Shown here: positions 13,660-24,874 of the stretch, piece by piece
How positions within the stretch are numbered: the stretch's first letter is position 1
Layout of the letters: every line of letters begins with the position of its first letter
Source of the DNA: Mycteria americana
Taxonomy: Eukaryota > Chordata > Aves > Ciconiiformes > Ciconiidae
Length of the DNA stretch: 64,000 nucleotides
Direction: 5' to 3'
NCBI RefSeq assembly: GCF_035582795.1
Contig: NC_134396.1
Location: 31,663,683-31,727,682 of the forward strand
Made by a program: the position numbers and the translations under genes
The notes under the pieces: model-generated
Database searches by the model: none
Told to the model about the DNA's origin: nothing
Seen by the model: the letters and a program-made list of their open reading frames with translations, nothing else

Positions 13660-14581
13660 GGGGGCGCGCGGCGGCGGCGGCGGCGGGGCGCTAGAAGCGG
13701 TGGGGCTCGCGCCTAAGGGACGGCGGGCGGCGGCGGGGCCCGGGGAGCGCGGGCGGGCACCGGCGGGCAGCGAGTGCCCCGTCCCGGGCGTGTGACAGGA
13801 GCTTCGCGCCCCGCGGGGGCCGCCCCACCCCGGCGTGCGCGCCTCGGACGGCTCCGTGACTGGGCGTACGAGGTGGGGGCTCCGCCTGCGTGGAAGCCGT
13901 CCGGCCAGGACGGTGGCTTCTGGGCACCCTCCCGGCCTCTTTAAGCAGTGGCTACAGATCAGCGTTAACCCCAGAGAGGCCGAAGCGTCGCGGGCTGTCG
14001 GGAGAGGTGCGGCGGCCGGCGCGCACTCCCCTTGGCCCCTCCGCCAGCCCAGGCGTGTGGGTTTGGTGCCCGGGAGGGGCGCGTCCGACGCGGGTCTGGC
14101 GGTGCCCAGAAGGAAGCCTGCTTCGGCTGTTGCCGTGTGCTGGAGCTTTGCCGCGCTATGCCGTTAGGCGTAGGGGGACAGCGGTTCTATGTTAGGGTCA
14201 TAATGGGTTTATGTTCTGTTTGAAGATGCGAAGCCGAGCCCAGGTAGGGTAATTTAGGATTTCTGTCTTGCAACATTGGTGACAAGTTTGCCTTTGCAAT
14301 TTGTGTTACACATTACTCCGGGGGGGAGGAAGAATTGGTGGGTTTTTTTCATCCTGGTGTTTTTTGCCTTAAGCTGGGATTAACTTTCATACAGACAATG
14401 ACGCAAATTAGAGTCCAAAGCTCAGCATGTGTGTCCCGATGTTATTTAGTTTGTTACATAGCATTTTTTGTGGGACAAAGGCTAATTCGTTCATCTGAAA
14501 ACTAACATTCTTCCCCTTGCTCCTCCCCTTTGTTATAACCTTTACTGAAGTTTTTTAAAGTTCTTTCTCCTCAGCACATTA

Positions 14582-14675
14582 TTCGCGCGGCCGGGGAACG
14601 GCGGGTCGGGCCGCCGGGCCCCTCCCTTACCTGGCTTGGCCGGTTTAGGTGGCGGCTTGGACATGGCTGGGGCCG
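14582..14675 (-). repeat. Duplicate copy of OSTF1 exon 1 with start codon and splice donor
   Basis: This 94-bp block matches 13204-13309 except for one substitution and a 12-bp deletion between two GCGGCCGG repeats. On the minus strand it keeps the OSTF1 ATG, all 11 full codons of exon 1, the GTAAGG donor and about 60 bp of intron 1. The substitution changes the base two before the ATG from T to C, giving the more favourable GCCATGT context. The copy sits 1.37 kb upstream of OSTF1, in the NMRK1 5' region, and is embedded in AT-rich DNA. It is flanked by the 7-bp direct repeat TCAGCAC at 14571-14577 and 14679-14685. Because it contains intron sequence, it was not copied from spliced mRNA. Confidence 0.9.
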
Positions 14676-15105
14676 TCTTCAGCACTCAGGGTTATTTTTT
14701 AAGGTGTTGTTTGTTTTGCCACCACAGGTTCTGTTTACCTCATCTTTTTTATACCATTAATGCTTGAGCTAGTAATTGTGCTTTTCTTTAGTGACTTCTG
14801 TGGTATTAATAGTGATAGAACTGAGTCTCTCAGTGTTCCCCCGAAATGATTATAATACTGTCTAAGGTAAAGCAGATTGAAATCTGTGATGTGGCACGTA
14901 TGTTGCACGGTTTTTGTTAGCATTAGAACAAGCAGTTGAGGTTCTGACAGTAGCTTTACAAAAAGAAAAAAAAAGGACAGAAAATAAGTCTTACCTCTGA
15001 TTGGTATTTCTTAATACAAAGCTGCTTTCCGTGTTGCTGAATTAAGAGTTTTCACTGGCTACTATCTTTGACAGTGAAAAGGAAGAACTGAGGAGAAAGG
15101 AAACT

Positions 15106-18100
15106 ATGAAAGTATTGGTTATTGGCCTCGGAGGGTAAGTATTAGCAAATTAAATTTCCTCTACAGCTCAAGACTGGTCTTCCTTTCAGAATGAAGTGAT
15201 GTTATTTCTATTTATGAATGGATATCTTTTGAGACTAGATTACAAATACAACATATAATTGCCTCATTTTATGGCATGTAACTCTTAAGAAATTGTTCCT
15301 GTCTCTGTTGGAGATCTCTAGTACCACCTCTCTCTAACCTCTTTCTTGGCACTGCTAGATTTACTGTCTGACAGCTGTTGGAACCTGCCAGAAAAATTCT
15401 AGATGTAGAGAGTATTTAATGTGAATAAATTTTGGGGGGGTTTTGGGTTGTGTCTTTGTGGTTTACCCTAACTGTATGGAAATGTGTGTGTGAGCTTGTA
15501 CATATGTTTAAAAGATAGATTTTTGTCTTGATGCCGTTTTTACTGTTTTCTAACTCAGTGTAACGAATGGGGGGAAAACAACGCTGGCAGAAAAGCTTAA
15601 GAAAATGCTTCCCAACTGTCATATAATCTCTCAGGATGACTTCTTTAAGGTAACAGTATTCATGGAAAGACCTGATAGGTAAAAGTAGGCTTGAGTAGAT
15701 TTTGGTATCATTTCTTCTCTTTTCAGTTATTCTGTTGATAAACTTTTAAAATTGATGCTGCTTAAAATAACGGTAACTTCATGAGAGAGAGAAATAAAAC
15801 AAGCACTGGGGTAACTGAACTTTCAGTGGCCAAAACCACTGAGTATATGCAGCAAGAAGAAGTTTACTGTCTTCTTTGATACCCTTTTAAAATAAGAAAT
15901 AGGTGTATGCTGGATGCATTTTTCAAGATAATTTGTGCTAATGAAGTTAATGATATTGTTCTGTTAACTGTACACCCTGCACATAGAGCAATAGGTAGTT
16001 CTTAGTTGCCCAAATCAAAACAGAAATACAACTTTTGCATTGACGTCAGAGTTGTTTGTTAAGGAGGGTGAAGCAGTTCTTATTTCTGAAGTAAAGCTCT
16101 AATGAGCTGAAGAGGTACAATTTGGAGAATTTGTTGTTCTAGAATAAATAAAGTGTTTATATTGTATATTAATAGTTCTATACAGCAGTTTAATTTTGAA
16201 GATAAATTTAATCAATTGGGATACGAAGGTGTATAACCCTTATGTTTGTAACTGAAGACTAGGTATCTGTGAAAGTGGTCATAAAAGCATAAAATATTCA
16301 ATTTTTTTCCCCCTTCAGCCAGAGTCTGAAGTAGAAACAGATGAACGTGGATTTAAGCTATATGATGGTCAGTAACTTTGATGCATTGCTTTTGAACATT
16401 GTACTGAAACTCTGTTGTGCTGAGCCTCATCGCTTCTTCCCCTCCACCTCCTGCCCCTCTTCCCATCTGAACAAGGCAGTAAACAAAGATTGTTACCAAG
16501 ATGGTTGTTTAAGACCAATCCTTTGCTCAGTTTCTCTCAGCTCACTGAGACAAATAAGAAAACTTGCTGAACTAGTAAATAGCTCAAGCTAGTGCTTGAC
16601 CTTTCCTTTTTTCTTTTTAATCTTTTCCTCTATTTCTACAGTTGGGTCTGGTGCAGTAGCAAATGGTACTGTTCAGTTAAGTCTTGGCTTGCAGCACTGG
16701 CATAAGCTTAACCTCATCACTCCCTATGTAATGATGGATTTTTTTTTTTCTTTTCACTTTGATAATGAACTCACGGGATAACACCACTGAGTCTCTTTCA
16801 TTGTCATGTTCCAAATCTGCCAAAACTTGGGTCTGATCCTGACACCTTTATTTCATGTCAGATCTCACATAGAGACAAAATGTTTTGAAGCTCATGGTTA
16901 ATGCTGTCTCAACATGCCAATTCAGTCTTATAAACTTCTAGATCCAGATCCACTTTAGGCCGGTGCTTTGGTTCAGGTCATATCGAGTTGTGAACAGTTG
17001 ATTATTACCTAATCTCTGTTGATACTTGGTGATCACAAAATGTATTACTCTGCAACACTGGCCAGAACCTTAAACTGTATCTGAAAACTGACTCTGATCA
17101 GCTATGCAGTCTTTGTCTCAGCTTCAAGACTTCATGAAACTGGAATGTGAAACTGGAGGGATAAGGTGGACATTCTTGTTCAAATATCTGGGTTTAATGC
17201 TGCTCTTAAAAGCATCTCTGCAATGCATTTGCTTTTATGTTATCCAAAGGCTGCCTTCTCTCTACCATTCAGTACTTACTCGATATATTCTTCCATGTCT
17301 ACAGACAAAAACAGGTGCTACATTGTGCTGTTTTGCTTTATATGCCATCCTCCTTTCAATCCAATCCATCCATCCCCACCCTCCAAATACCTGAATCCCA
17401 ATAAAAACCCAAAGCAAAAATTTTTGAGCGCCCCCTCCCTTCACCTGTGTCAGTGACAATTGACAGAAGGGTGGAGGTGTTGGGGTAAGAAAGTTTTTAC
17501 AAATTTTGTGGAATAGGAGAGCAGTCCCAGCAGTTTCTATTGTCAAGGGAAAGGCTGTGAAGTGAGTTCACATGCTTTTTGGTGCCACAGAATTCAGAGA
17601 GTCCACACTCACCAGAAGTCCCCCAATCCTGGGGAAAGCTTTAGTTTCAGAGTATCATCAGTTGCAAACATGGAACTACTTATATGCGTGAGAGAGAATT
17701 TTGGGGGTAATTGCATTCCCTTTCATTTAGACCTGTATGTAGATTATTTGATTCTTACTGATTAATGTAGGGGTAATTAAGGGTTCTTTTTTTTTTTTTT
17801 ATTCTCTGTGTTTAAGGGGTGCCTAACTTTCTGTTTTCATCTAGTACTTGATGCCCTCTATATGGATGAAATGGTGAAAACTATTCGTAATTGGATGAAA
17901 TGCCCAGCAAGCTCAGGTGTTGTGACAGAAGAGCCACAGAATACATGTGACAATCTGAAAAATACAGAAGATGTTTATATTTTGATTGTTGAAGGCTTTC
18001 TGCTATACAATTATGAGTAAGCAGTAATATGTAACCTGGTATATTAAAAGCTGCCCTAAAAAGGAAGAGGGAACTAAATATATTATTATCTTAGGCCGCT

Positions 18101-20905
18101 TAATGAACTATGGAATAGAAGATATTTTTTGACCCTTCCTTATAAGGAGTGCAAAAGGAGAAGGAGGTAAGATTATTCAGTTATTGCTCACAGAGGGTCA
18201 CTGTACTCCCTAACCTGGAGTGGTTCTTTTGTACTAGCTTTTCTTCAGTGCTTGCCAAATGTAAGCTATTAAGATCATCTGTCCTCTGTGATTCCCAGGG
18301 AAGACTGTGTGGGTATTTAACCAGCATTAACAAAAGCATGCAGAAATGTGTGGGTTTGGGGCGGAGCAGGGGGCTTGCATTTTAGAGCACAGGGATATTA
18401 AAATGTTAAATGTTTTACAAACACTGAAAAGAGCATTTGTTGTCCAGATAAATTCAGATTACTGACTGCATATTGGAGTTAAACCATGTTTAAAATGAGA
18501 AACAGCTAAAAAAATATTAAGCAGTCTTATCCTTGGTTGAATACAGCTACATGATGATTATTGTTAAAGTAACAATGTTTATGTCTGTTTTTAGTGTATG
18601 CTTCATTTAGACTGTGCATTAGTTGTACCGTATATCTGATTTAGATTATTGAGCCAGTGTCTGACTTGCCTCCAAATTTGGAGCAATACATGCGCACGAA
18701 GTCAGAATCTGCTGGCTGAGTGAAGAAATCCTCTATTTGGCTGGCTTTGGTTTATTCTACTTTCTTGGTTTCTCACTAGACTCACCTTTAAAGGACTTCA
18801 GCATCCAGGCTGGAAGTGACTAGACAAAACCTCTAGTCCCTTAAAACTTGAGAAATCTGTATACCCAATAAAAAAAGAAAAAAAGTAATTTGTTTTGGTA
18901 ACATTTTCAATACAGCTTAATTTATATGTAATTCCTTTTTCAATTAAAAAAATCCTTTTACCTCATCTTAAATCTAATTTGATCGGCAGAAATAGGTAAG
19001 TTAGCAAGAGTTCATATCACAGATTATATTAAAACAAAGGAGCCTCCTTTGCTTGAACAGTTATGCAGCCTGCCAGCCTGTTTTTATTTTGGATAGATGC
19101 TCTTATTAAACCAGCTGACACTAGGGGAAAAATGTAAAACTTGCATGGGAAAGCAAATATATTTTTGTGTAGCACCAGAGTCTATCAGCCAGCAGATACA
19201 CCGGGGTACTTCGATGGACACGTGTGGCCTATGTATCTGAAATATAAAAATGAATTGGAAGAGAATGCAAGTAATGTTGGTATGGTATCCTTAATTTTAA
19301 ACTTATAAAATGCTTAAGTGTGGCACTCTTGCAGCTGTTGTTGGGTTGCGGGTTTTTTTGTATGGAACACAGTTTTCTTCAAATATTTTTTTGGCACTTG
19401 GGCATTAGTTTTGGACCTTTTGTTGGTTTATTTTTCAAGTCTGTAGCGGTTTGGGTTTTTTTTTTTTTAATAATAAAAATTATGAAGTTAGAAATGTTCT
19501 GATCACTAATTAAGTCCATTTAACAAGCTAGTTTTTGTGCGCATGTGTGCATATGTGTGTATGGCTAAATAGGAAGCTTCTGAGACGACAGCTAATGCTC
19601 TGGCAGAATTATTCAGAACAGAATTAAAACACTGGTTGAAGTCCTATAATATGCTGAAGATACTTCCTAGGTGCTTGTACACACTACAGTCACCACTCTT
19701 GCATGACAAGTGTCAACGCTGAGCCAGCTGATGGGGCGCTGCTGTGAGCTTGTGTGATGTTCTTGAGCTTGTTCAAGAGCTTGTGCAGCTCTTGGACTGC
19801 CTACTTCTGGAGTGGGGGCCAGAGGAAAGAGAAGTCAGGTGGCTGCTTCATCAGCATGAAGACTAGGGCACCGCTTCTTGCTGTGCAGTGAGAATGGGAA
19901 CCGCAGTGCCCCTCCTTGACTTGCTCAAACCCTGAAGCTGAGGAAGAACCTGAGGTCTTCCATTGCATATGAACCTTTCTGCTGAATTATTCAATTTCTT
20001 TACTGTCCTAATGTTGTCACCACTACCCTTATGGAGACTTTTATACCACAAAAATTTTTAAATTAATTCTTAACTAGAATACTTTTCCATTATGTTATTT
20101 TTTGTTTATAACATGTTAAAACCATATGTTTATGTTTTTATATAAATTATATTAAATTAATATTATATAAAATTAATTAAGAAAATTAAAATAAATTAAT
20201 AAATAATTAAATAAAAATTAATTTATTAATTAAAATTAATAAAATAAATTATAAAATTAATTTGGGAAAGAAGAAAAGGGAGGTACTGGTTTTGCTTTTT
20301 ACTTTTTCATCTCTTCTTATTGCACCTAAGGAATACTGAAAACTTTGCCAATTGCTATTACAGATAACTGGCATAGAACTCATGAAAACATTTTCTTTTG
20401 TCTTTCTTAGTTTATTTGGATGGAACTAAATCCCAAGAGGAGCTTTTATCCTGTGTGTATAGTGATATAATACAGGAATTAAAAAAGCTGAAGGAAGGAA
20501 GTAAGTAATTTTACTGGAAATTGAATCTGCTTATCCCATTCCAAGTTAACAAGAAGCTAATCCTTTTATATGAAAACACTGCAAGGATTATATAGATCTG
20601 TATCTCCACATATATATGTATTACAGTCCTTATACGTGTTTGCCCATTATTCTAAGTCATCATAAGGTATAGCTTTAAGTTCCTTGAAATTGGATGTTCT
20701 GAAATAATAGGTGAATCCACGGTTATCTAATGATAAAATAAATTTAAAAAAAGATAATAGAAGGAGTATGGGACAAAACATCAATGAAAGCAGACATGGT
20801 GGTGGTATTAGTTTCTAACATATAACAATGTCATGTGCAAACAGAGAAATGACACTACAGGTTAAATGTGTACTTTTTATTTTAGATCAGCAGGTCTCAG
20901 CATGA
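15106..20905 (+). CDS. NMRK1: NMRK1, nicotinamide riboside kinase 1
   Basis: NMRK1 phosphorylates nicotinamide riboside (and nicotinic acid riboside) with ATP in the cytosol, feeding NAD synthesis. Coding exons are 15106-15134, 15559-15649, 16319-16367, 17845-18016, 18095-18166, 19173-19279, 20411-20500 and 20886-20905, all GT-AG, giving 209 codons (human 199). The protein starts MKVLVIGLGGVTNGGKTTLA. Its P-loop is GVTNGGKT at residues 10-17. DDFFKPESE follows, with Asp36 and Asp56 at the positions known in the human enzyme for catalysis and riboside binding. Further on are VEGFLLYNYE and the lid-type segment CKRRRSTRVYQPADTPGYFD. The extra length is mostly a longer loop before VYILIVEG. The last exon gives NQQVSA and matches the human ending LQVTA. 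The ATG exon probably begins at an acceptor near 15074, so the 5' UTR is spliced. CARNMT1 follows in the same orientation. Confidence 0.96.
15650..20410 (+). other. NMRK1 introns, no other gene seen
   Basis: The larger introns are 15650-16318, 16368-17844, 18167-19172 and 19280-20410; the rest are short (15135-15558, 18017-18094, 20501-20885). They hold AT-rich sequence and one extreme A/T block at 20118-20262. I see no RNA gene and no clear named transposon. Confidence 0.75.
20118..20262. repeat. AT-only low-complexity block in NMRK1 intron 7
   Basis: Almost pure A/T with recurrent AATTAAT and ATTAATAAA units, apparently expanded from a short degenerate repeat. It lies 150 bp before the exon at 20411. 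Confidence 0.85.
20500..20508 (+). promoter_or_regulatory. NMRK1 intron 8 donor that doubles as an in-frame stop
   Basis: The exon ends GGA A and the donor is GTAAGTAA. If the intron is retained, the frame reads Ser-Lys-stop with TAA at 20506-20508, ending the protein after LKKLKEGSK. If spliced, the frame continues to NQQVSA and TGA at 20903-20905. Confidence 0.7.
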
Positions 20906-21668
20906 TAATGTAGGAAGCCTGGGTTCCATTTGATGTGAATTGAAAACCCCAAGACTGTCACACTTGGTGAGCCAACCAAGCAGATGTTATGTGTACGTCC
21001 ATAATACTAGTTCATACAACACAAGTGGATTTGTAGCAACTATTAACTCTGTAAGCCTCAGATATTGTTGAGTAGTATCAACAGTGCATTATTATTTAGA
21101 ATTTCTTCAATCAGTCATGCTTTGGCTGATATCTAAATCTGACTGAATGCATACATTTTAAAGAATATAAACATATTTTTGTGTACAAACCTGAACTATA
21201 AAGATGCAGTTCTGTGGGATTAATAAGCATATTTGAACATGGATGAATGCAATTTGAAATGTTCATATAGGAATGACAGTGATTATCTCTAATATTTTTA
21301 CGAGCTTCTAATCACTGATAAAGATGGTTAGAGGAACTAGCTATACACTGTGGCAATCATAAGTTTAAGATTGTATAAGCTGTTACACTGCTTATTCAGT
21401 AACTGAAGCTGTTAGTGAACACATAACTAACTAACTTAGACTTGCTAAATACCTCTGTGGTGTTTTTCAAGTAATTTTTATGTTGTGTATTTTTTGGAGC
21501 AGTTGGGAATGGATATTTAAAAAAACCCAAACAAACCTGAAGAGAAGTCGGGTTGTTGGAAAAGGGTGTGGGAATAATATGTTGGAGAGAATGCAGATGC
21601 ATTGCTAGCAAGATTAAGTGCATGTATTGTGCAAAGATTGATTATTGGGATGGCATAGAGTACTAGAA

Positions 21669-21674
21669 AATAAA
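21669..21674 (+). promoter_or_regulatory. Candidate polyadenylation signal AATAAA downstream of NMRK1
   Basis: The first clear AATAAA after the NMRK1 stop at 20905, followed by a T-rich stretch near 21700-21722. It would give a 3' UTR of about 0.8 kb. Other AATAAA motifs follow, for example near 21924. Confidence 0.4.
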
Positions 21675-22675
21675 TGCATGCTTCAGAGAGGAAGAAGGAA
21701 GAAATAATTTTTGTTAATTTTCATAGCTCAGGTTGAAATTATACTCATTAAAGTGTTAGGAAAGCAGGTATGCTAAATGTGTGTTAAAACTTTGTTATAG
21801 GATTTGTGTATATATATTTAGATAAACTAGGAAACTGGGAAATTGAATCATCTTCAGTTGCTGAAAAAGTAATGTACTAACTCTTACACTTTCTATACAA
21901 TCTCTTACATTTTTATCAGCCAGAATAAAAATCAAGCTACAGACATGAAAAACAAAGGATGGACTATATTACTTACTGTGTGTCAGCTGAACTGATCATG
22001 GTGATTGAAATGTAATGCTTTACTGTTAACAGTGTTAAGAGTCCTAAACCTGTATAGAAGAAACAGGTCTTAAACGGATTAGAGCTGTGTAAAGCTGTGT
22101 TTAAGACAAAGTAATTACAAATACTATTTTGTTTTGCAAAACTGTATTATTTTGCAGTAAAAATACTTCAAGTTGCATTTGCTCAAATGCAGTGATGGAC
22201 TGTCTGACTTTACACTGTAGTTTTGTTTTTATTTTGCTTTGGAAGGGATGCAGCTGTAACAGATGAGGTAATACTTGGATGGTTGTGGTGAGTTATCTTC
22301 GCTAGCCACCATGTGCCCATCAAGCTGCTCTATTACTCCCCCTCCTCAACTGGACAGGGGGTGAAAATATGATGAAAGGCTCGCAAGTTGAGATAAGGAC
22401 AGAGAGATCACTCAGCAATTACTGTCACAGGCAAAACAGACTTGGCTTGGGGAATTTAATTTAATTTATTGCCAATTAACACCAGAGTAGGGTAACAAGA
22501 AATGAGAACAAATCTTAAACCACCTTCCCCCCACCCCTCCCTTCTTCCTGGGCTCAACTTCACTCTTGGCTTCTCTACCTCTTTGCCCCTGAGCAGTGCA
22601 AAGGAACGGGCAATTGGGGGTTGCAGTCAGTTCATCACATGTTGTTTCTGCCACTCCTTCCTCCTCACACTCTTC

Positions 22676-22960
22676 CCCTGCTCCAACGTGGGGTCCTACC
22701 CATGGGAGACAGTCCTCCACTAACTTCTCCAACATGGGTCCTTCTCACGTGCTGCAGTCCTTCAGGGACAGACTGCTCCAGTCTGGGTCTCCCATGGTGT
22801 CACAAGTCCTGCCAGGAAACTGCTCCTGCATGGGCTTTCCATGGGGTCACAGCCTCCTTCGGGGCACATCCACCTGCTCTAGTGTGCGGTCCTCCACGGG
22901 CTTAAGGGTGGATATCTGCTCCACTGTGGACCTCTGTGGGCAGCAGGGGGACAACCTGCT
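22676..22960 (+). repeat. Degenerate tandem units inside the LTR
   Basis: Repeating pattern of about 40-50 bp built on CTGCTCCA, GTGGGTC, CCATGGG and CAGTCCT words. The units are diverged from one another, and the array is part of the outer LTR rather than a separate element. Confidence 0.65.
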
Positions 22961-22968
22961 TCACCATG

Positions 22969-23445
22969 TGTAGGGCGTAAGAAGACTTTGTTACAGTAAC
23001 CCAGGACAGTTCGCCTCCCCCATCCAAGTATGTAGAGTCCCAAGCACGTTTTATCTCCTTGTTATGATAACCTGGGGTAGTTCTTCACTCCCCCTGCAGC
23101 TGCACATACCCCTGCACAGGTGCCAACGTGATGGCCAGCTGTGGATCTTGGAATCTGGACAGCAGCACCTGCATTACATCAGCAACTTTGCTAATGAGCA
23201 AAACAGGATGTTGCATATGTATGTTAATCTGCCTACGTTTTATTATCCACCCCTGTGGTGCTTTCCTTTGCGCTTCACTCTCGAGCACGGTTCCACTGCG
23301 TCGGGTCCCCATTTGATTAGCATTGGTGTCCCACCATGGGGCTCCCACCATGATAATGCTATGCCTTCCGTAAAGCCAAAGCTTTCACTTGCTGTGTGTT
23401 GTGCCTTGTCCCTGAGGGATCCACACCTGCTTTTCACTCCTAACA
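22969..23445. mobile_element. Second solo LTR (477 bp) nested in the first
   Basis: Begins TGTAGGGCG and ends CTCCTAACA, again TGT...ACA. It is bounded by the perfect 5-bp target duplication CCATG at 22964-22968 and 23446-23450. The outer LTR resumes directly after the second copy, so this insertion is the younger of the two. An AATAAA on the minus strand near its middle hints at minus orientation, but this is weak. Confidence 0.85.
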
Positions 23446-24099
23446 CCATGGTCTTCACCAGGGGCTGCAGGGGAATCTCTGCTCGGGTGCCTGGAGCACC
23501 TCCTCCCCCTCCTTCTACACTGACTGTGGTGTCTGCAGGACTGTTTCTCTCATATATTCTCACTCCTCTCTCCCAGCTGCTGTTGCGCAGCAGTTTTTCC
23601 CCCTTCTTAAATACATTATCACAGAGGCACTTCCACCATCACTGATAGGCTTGGCCTTGGCCAGCGGTGCATCTGTCTTGGACCCGGCTAGAACTGGCTC
23701 TGTCCGATGTGGGGGAAGCTTCTGGCATCCTCTCACAGAAGCCAGGCTTGTAGCCTGCCCGCTACCACAACGTTGCCACACAAACCCAATACAATGGTGA
23801 AGGGAAGAAATTTGTTGTTGCTTTTCCCATCCCCGCATGGAACTTGTAGCCTTATAGTGTCCCTTCAATAAACTTTTGAAGTATTTTCTTACATGGAGAA
23901 ATGCATGAGTACAACTTAAAATTGTATGTTGGTTCCAGAGGAACATAAGGGATCCTTTTATGAATTGAGAATGATAGGAAGTGAAGGGTTAAGACTTGAT
24001 GGGCTCCTCTCAGGAGGAGGAATAATTTAGTATTGGCAGTCCCTGAGTGATTTTATTCAGCAAGTTTAGCCGTGATTCAGAGGAGGGAATGAACAATGA

Positions 24100-24870
24100 A
24101 ATCGCCCAAGTTTGCAGATGATACTGAGCTTTCTCAAGTAGTCCAACATTGGTCCAGTGGCAAGGAGCTCAGTTTTGTGAAATCCTTCCATGGGCAAAAG
24201 CAGTAGATGAGCTCCAGTACAGATTTATGCATTTGTGGTGCAAATCATTCATCAAAATTTACATGGTACTGAACTTGTAGTTCAGCAACTTGTAGTTACA
24301 GCTCAAGGCAGAGATCTTTGACAATTCTTCTGAAACCATCACCACAGTGTGGAGCTGCATCAAAATATTAAGTAGGCATCTTATGGAAGGGTATTGTGAA
24401 CAAGACAGGTGGTGCTACTTCGCTCCTATGTAAAACCAGTGGATGCACATTTTCAGTATTGGGCAGTTCCAGTTTCTACATCTGGAGGGAGTCCATAGTG
24501 GAGTTAAAAGAAGGGCAACTAATGTGATCAATGGAATGGAGCAGCCGCTTCGTGAGCAGAGACTAAAAATGCTGGGACTCATCACTGGAGAGGAGAAGAC
24601 TGGGGGGGGGGGGAGGTCAAGGTTTACAAAATCTTGAAAGTTGTGAGTCAAGTGGATGCAGAACTAGTATTCACCAAATTGTACAAACACTAGTTTAGGG
24701 GGCACTCCTTCACTTAAAATAGATTGACCAATTATATTAAGGTGATACTTCACACAGGTGAAGCTGGTATTTCACAGAGCAGATAGTGAGCTTCTGAGAT
24801 TTACTGCCATAAGAGGCAGACAGTACCAGCAGGGTCAAAAGGGATTGGGAAGATTCATTGACACCACGCC
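24100..24870 (+). mobile_element. Degraded CR1 LINE, 3' part of the reverse transcriptase region and tail
   Basis: The text follows the familiar CR1 order on the plus strand: CCCAAGTTTGCAGATGATAC near 24105, TTCAGTATTGGGCAG near 24455, AGAAGGGCAACTAATGTGAT near 24510, then GAGCAGAGACTAAAAATGCTGGGACT and GAGGAGAAGACTG to 24602. A G12 run follows, then a region with the usual 'GAGCTTCTGAGATTTACTGCCA' sense. Many substitutions and indels make it an old copy, and no frame is intact. CR1 is the dominant LINE of birds and reptiles, which supports the organism call. Confidence 0.75.
24602..24613 (+). repeat. G12 homopolymer
   Basis: Twelve G residues within the CR1 remnant, probably a later slippage expansion. 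Confidence 0.85.
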
Positions 24871-24874
24871 CATA

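Larger units (their letters stand above)
12720..14130. promoter_or_regulatory. CpG island and shared bidirectional promoter of OSTF1 and NMRK1
   Basis: There is an abrupt change from AT-rich DNA to very GC- and CpG-rich sequence with many GGGCGG/GGGGCGG Sp1-type boxes, for example around 13376-13396 and 13610-13625. OSTF1 starts leftward from ATG 13298, and NMRK1 coding begins rightward at 15106. The island therefore lies between divergent genes, as expected for a head-to-head pair. There is no TATA box, which is typical of CpG-island promoters. The untranslated first exon of NMRK1 should lie in the right half, but I cannot fix its ends; CAG/GTAGGG at 14241-14246 is one possible donor. Confidence 0.85.
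22284..23793. mobile_element. Solo LTR of an avian endogenous retrovirus, interrupted by a second LTR
   Basis: The element starts TGTGGTGAGTT and ends CCAATACA, with the TGT...ACA ends typical of retroviral LTRs. It is flanked by the perfect 5-bp direct repeat ATGGT at 22279-22283 and 23794-23798. Without the nested insert (22969-23445 plus its 5-bp duplication) it is about 1.03 kb. The sequence resembles a long LTR family common in bird genomes, but I do not assign a family name. No gag, pol or env sequence is present, so it is a recombined solo LTR. The reading frames inside it are not genes. Confidence 0.88.

Noticed and set aside
13011-13927. Several overlapping 100-215 codon frames on both strands in the CpG island
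   Set aside because: Their Arg/Ala/Pro/Gly composition in all frames is the usual artefact of very GC-rich DNA. Only the short OSTF1 exon 1 there is supported.
23064-23645. 193-codon plus-strand open frame
   Set aside because: It crosses the boundary between the nested LTR and the outer LTR, so it is a chance frame created by an insertion and not a retroviral or host gene.
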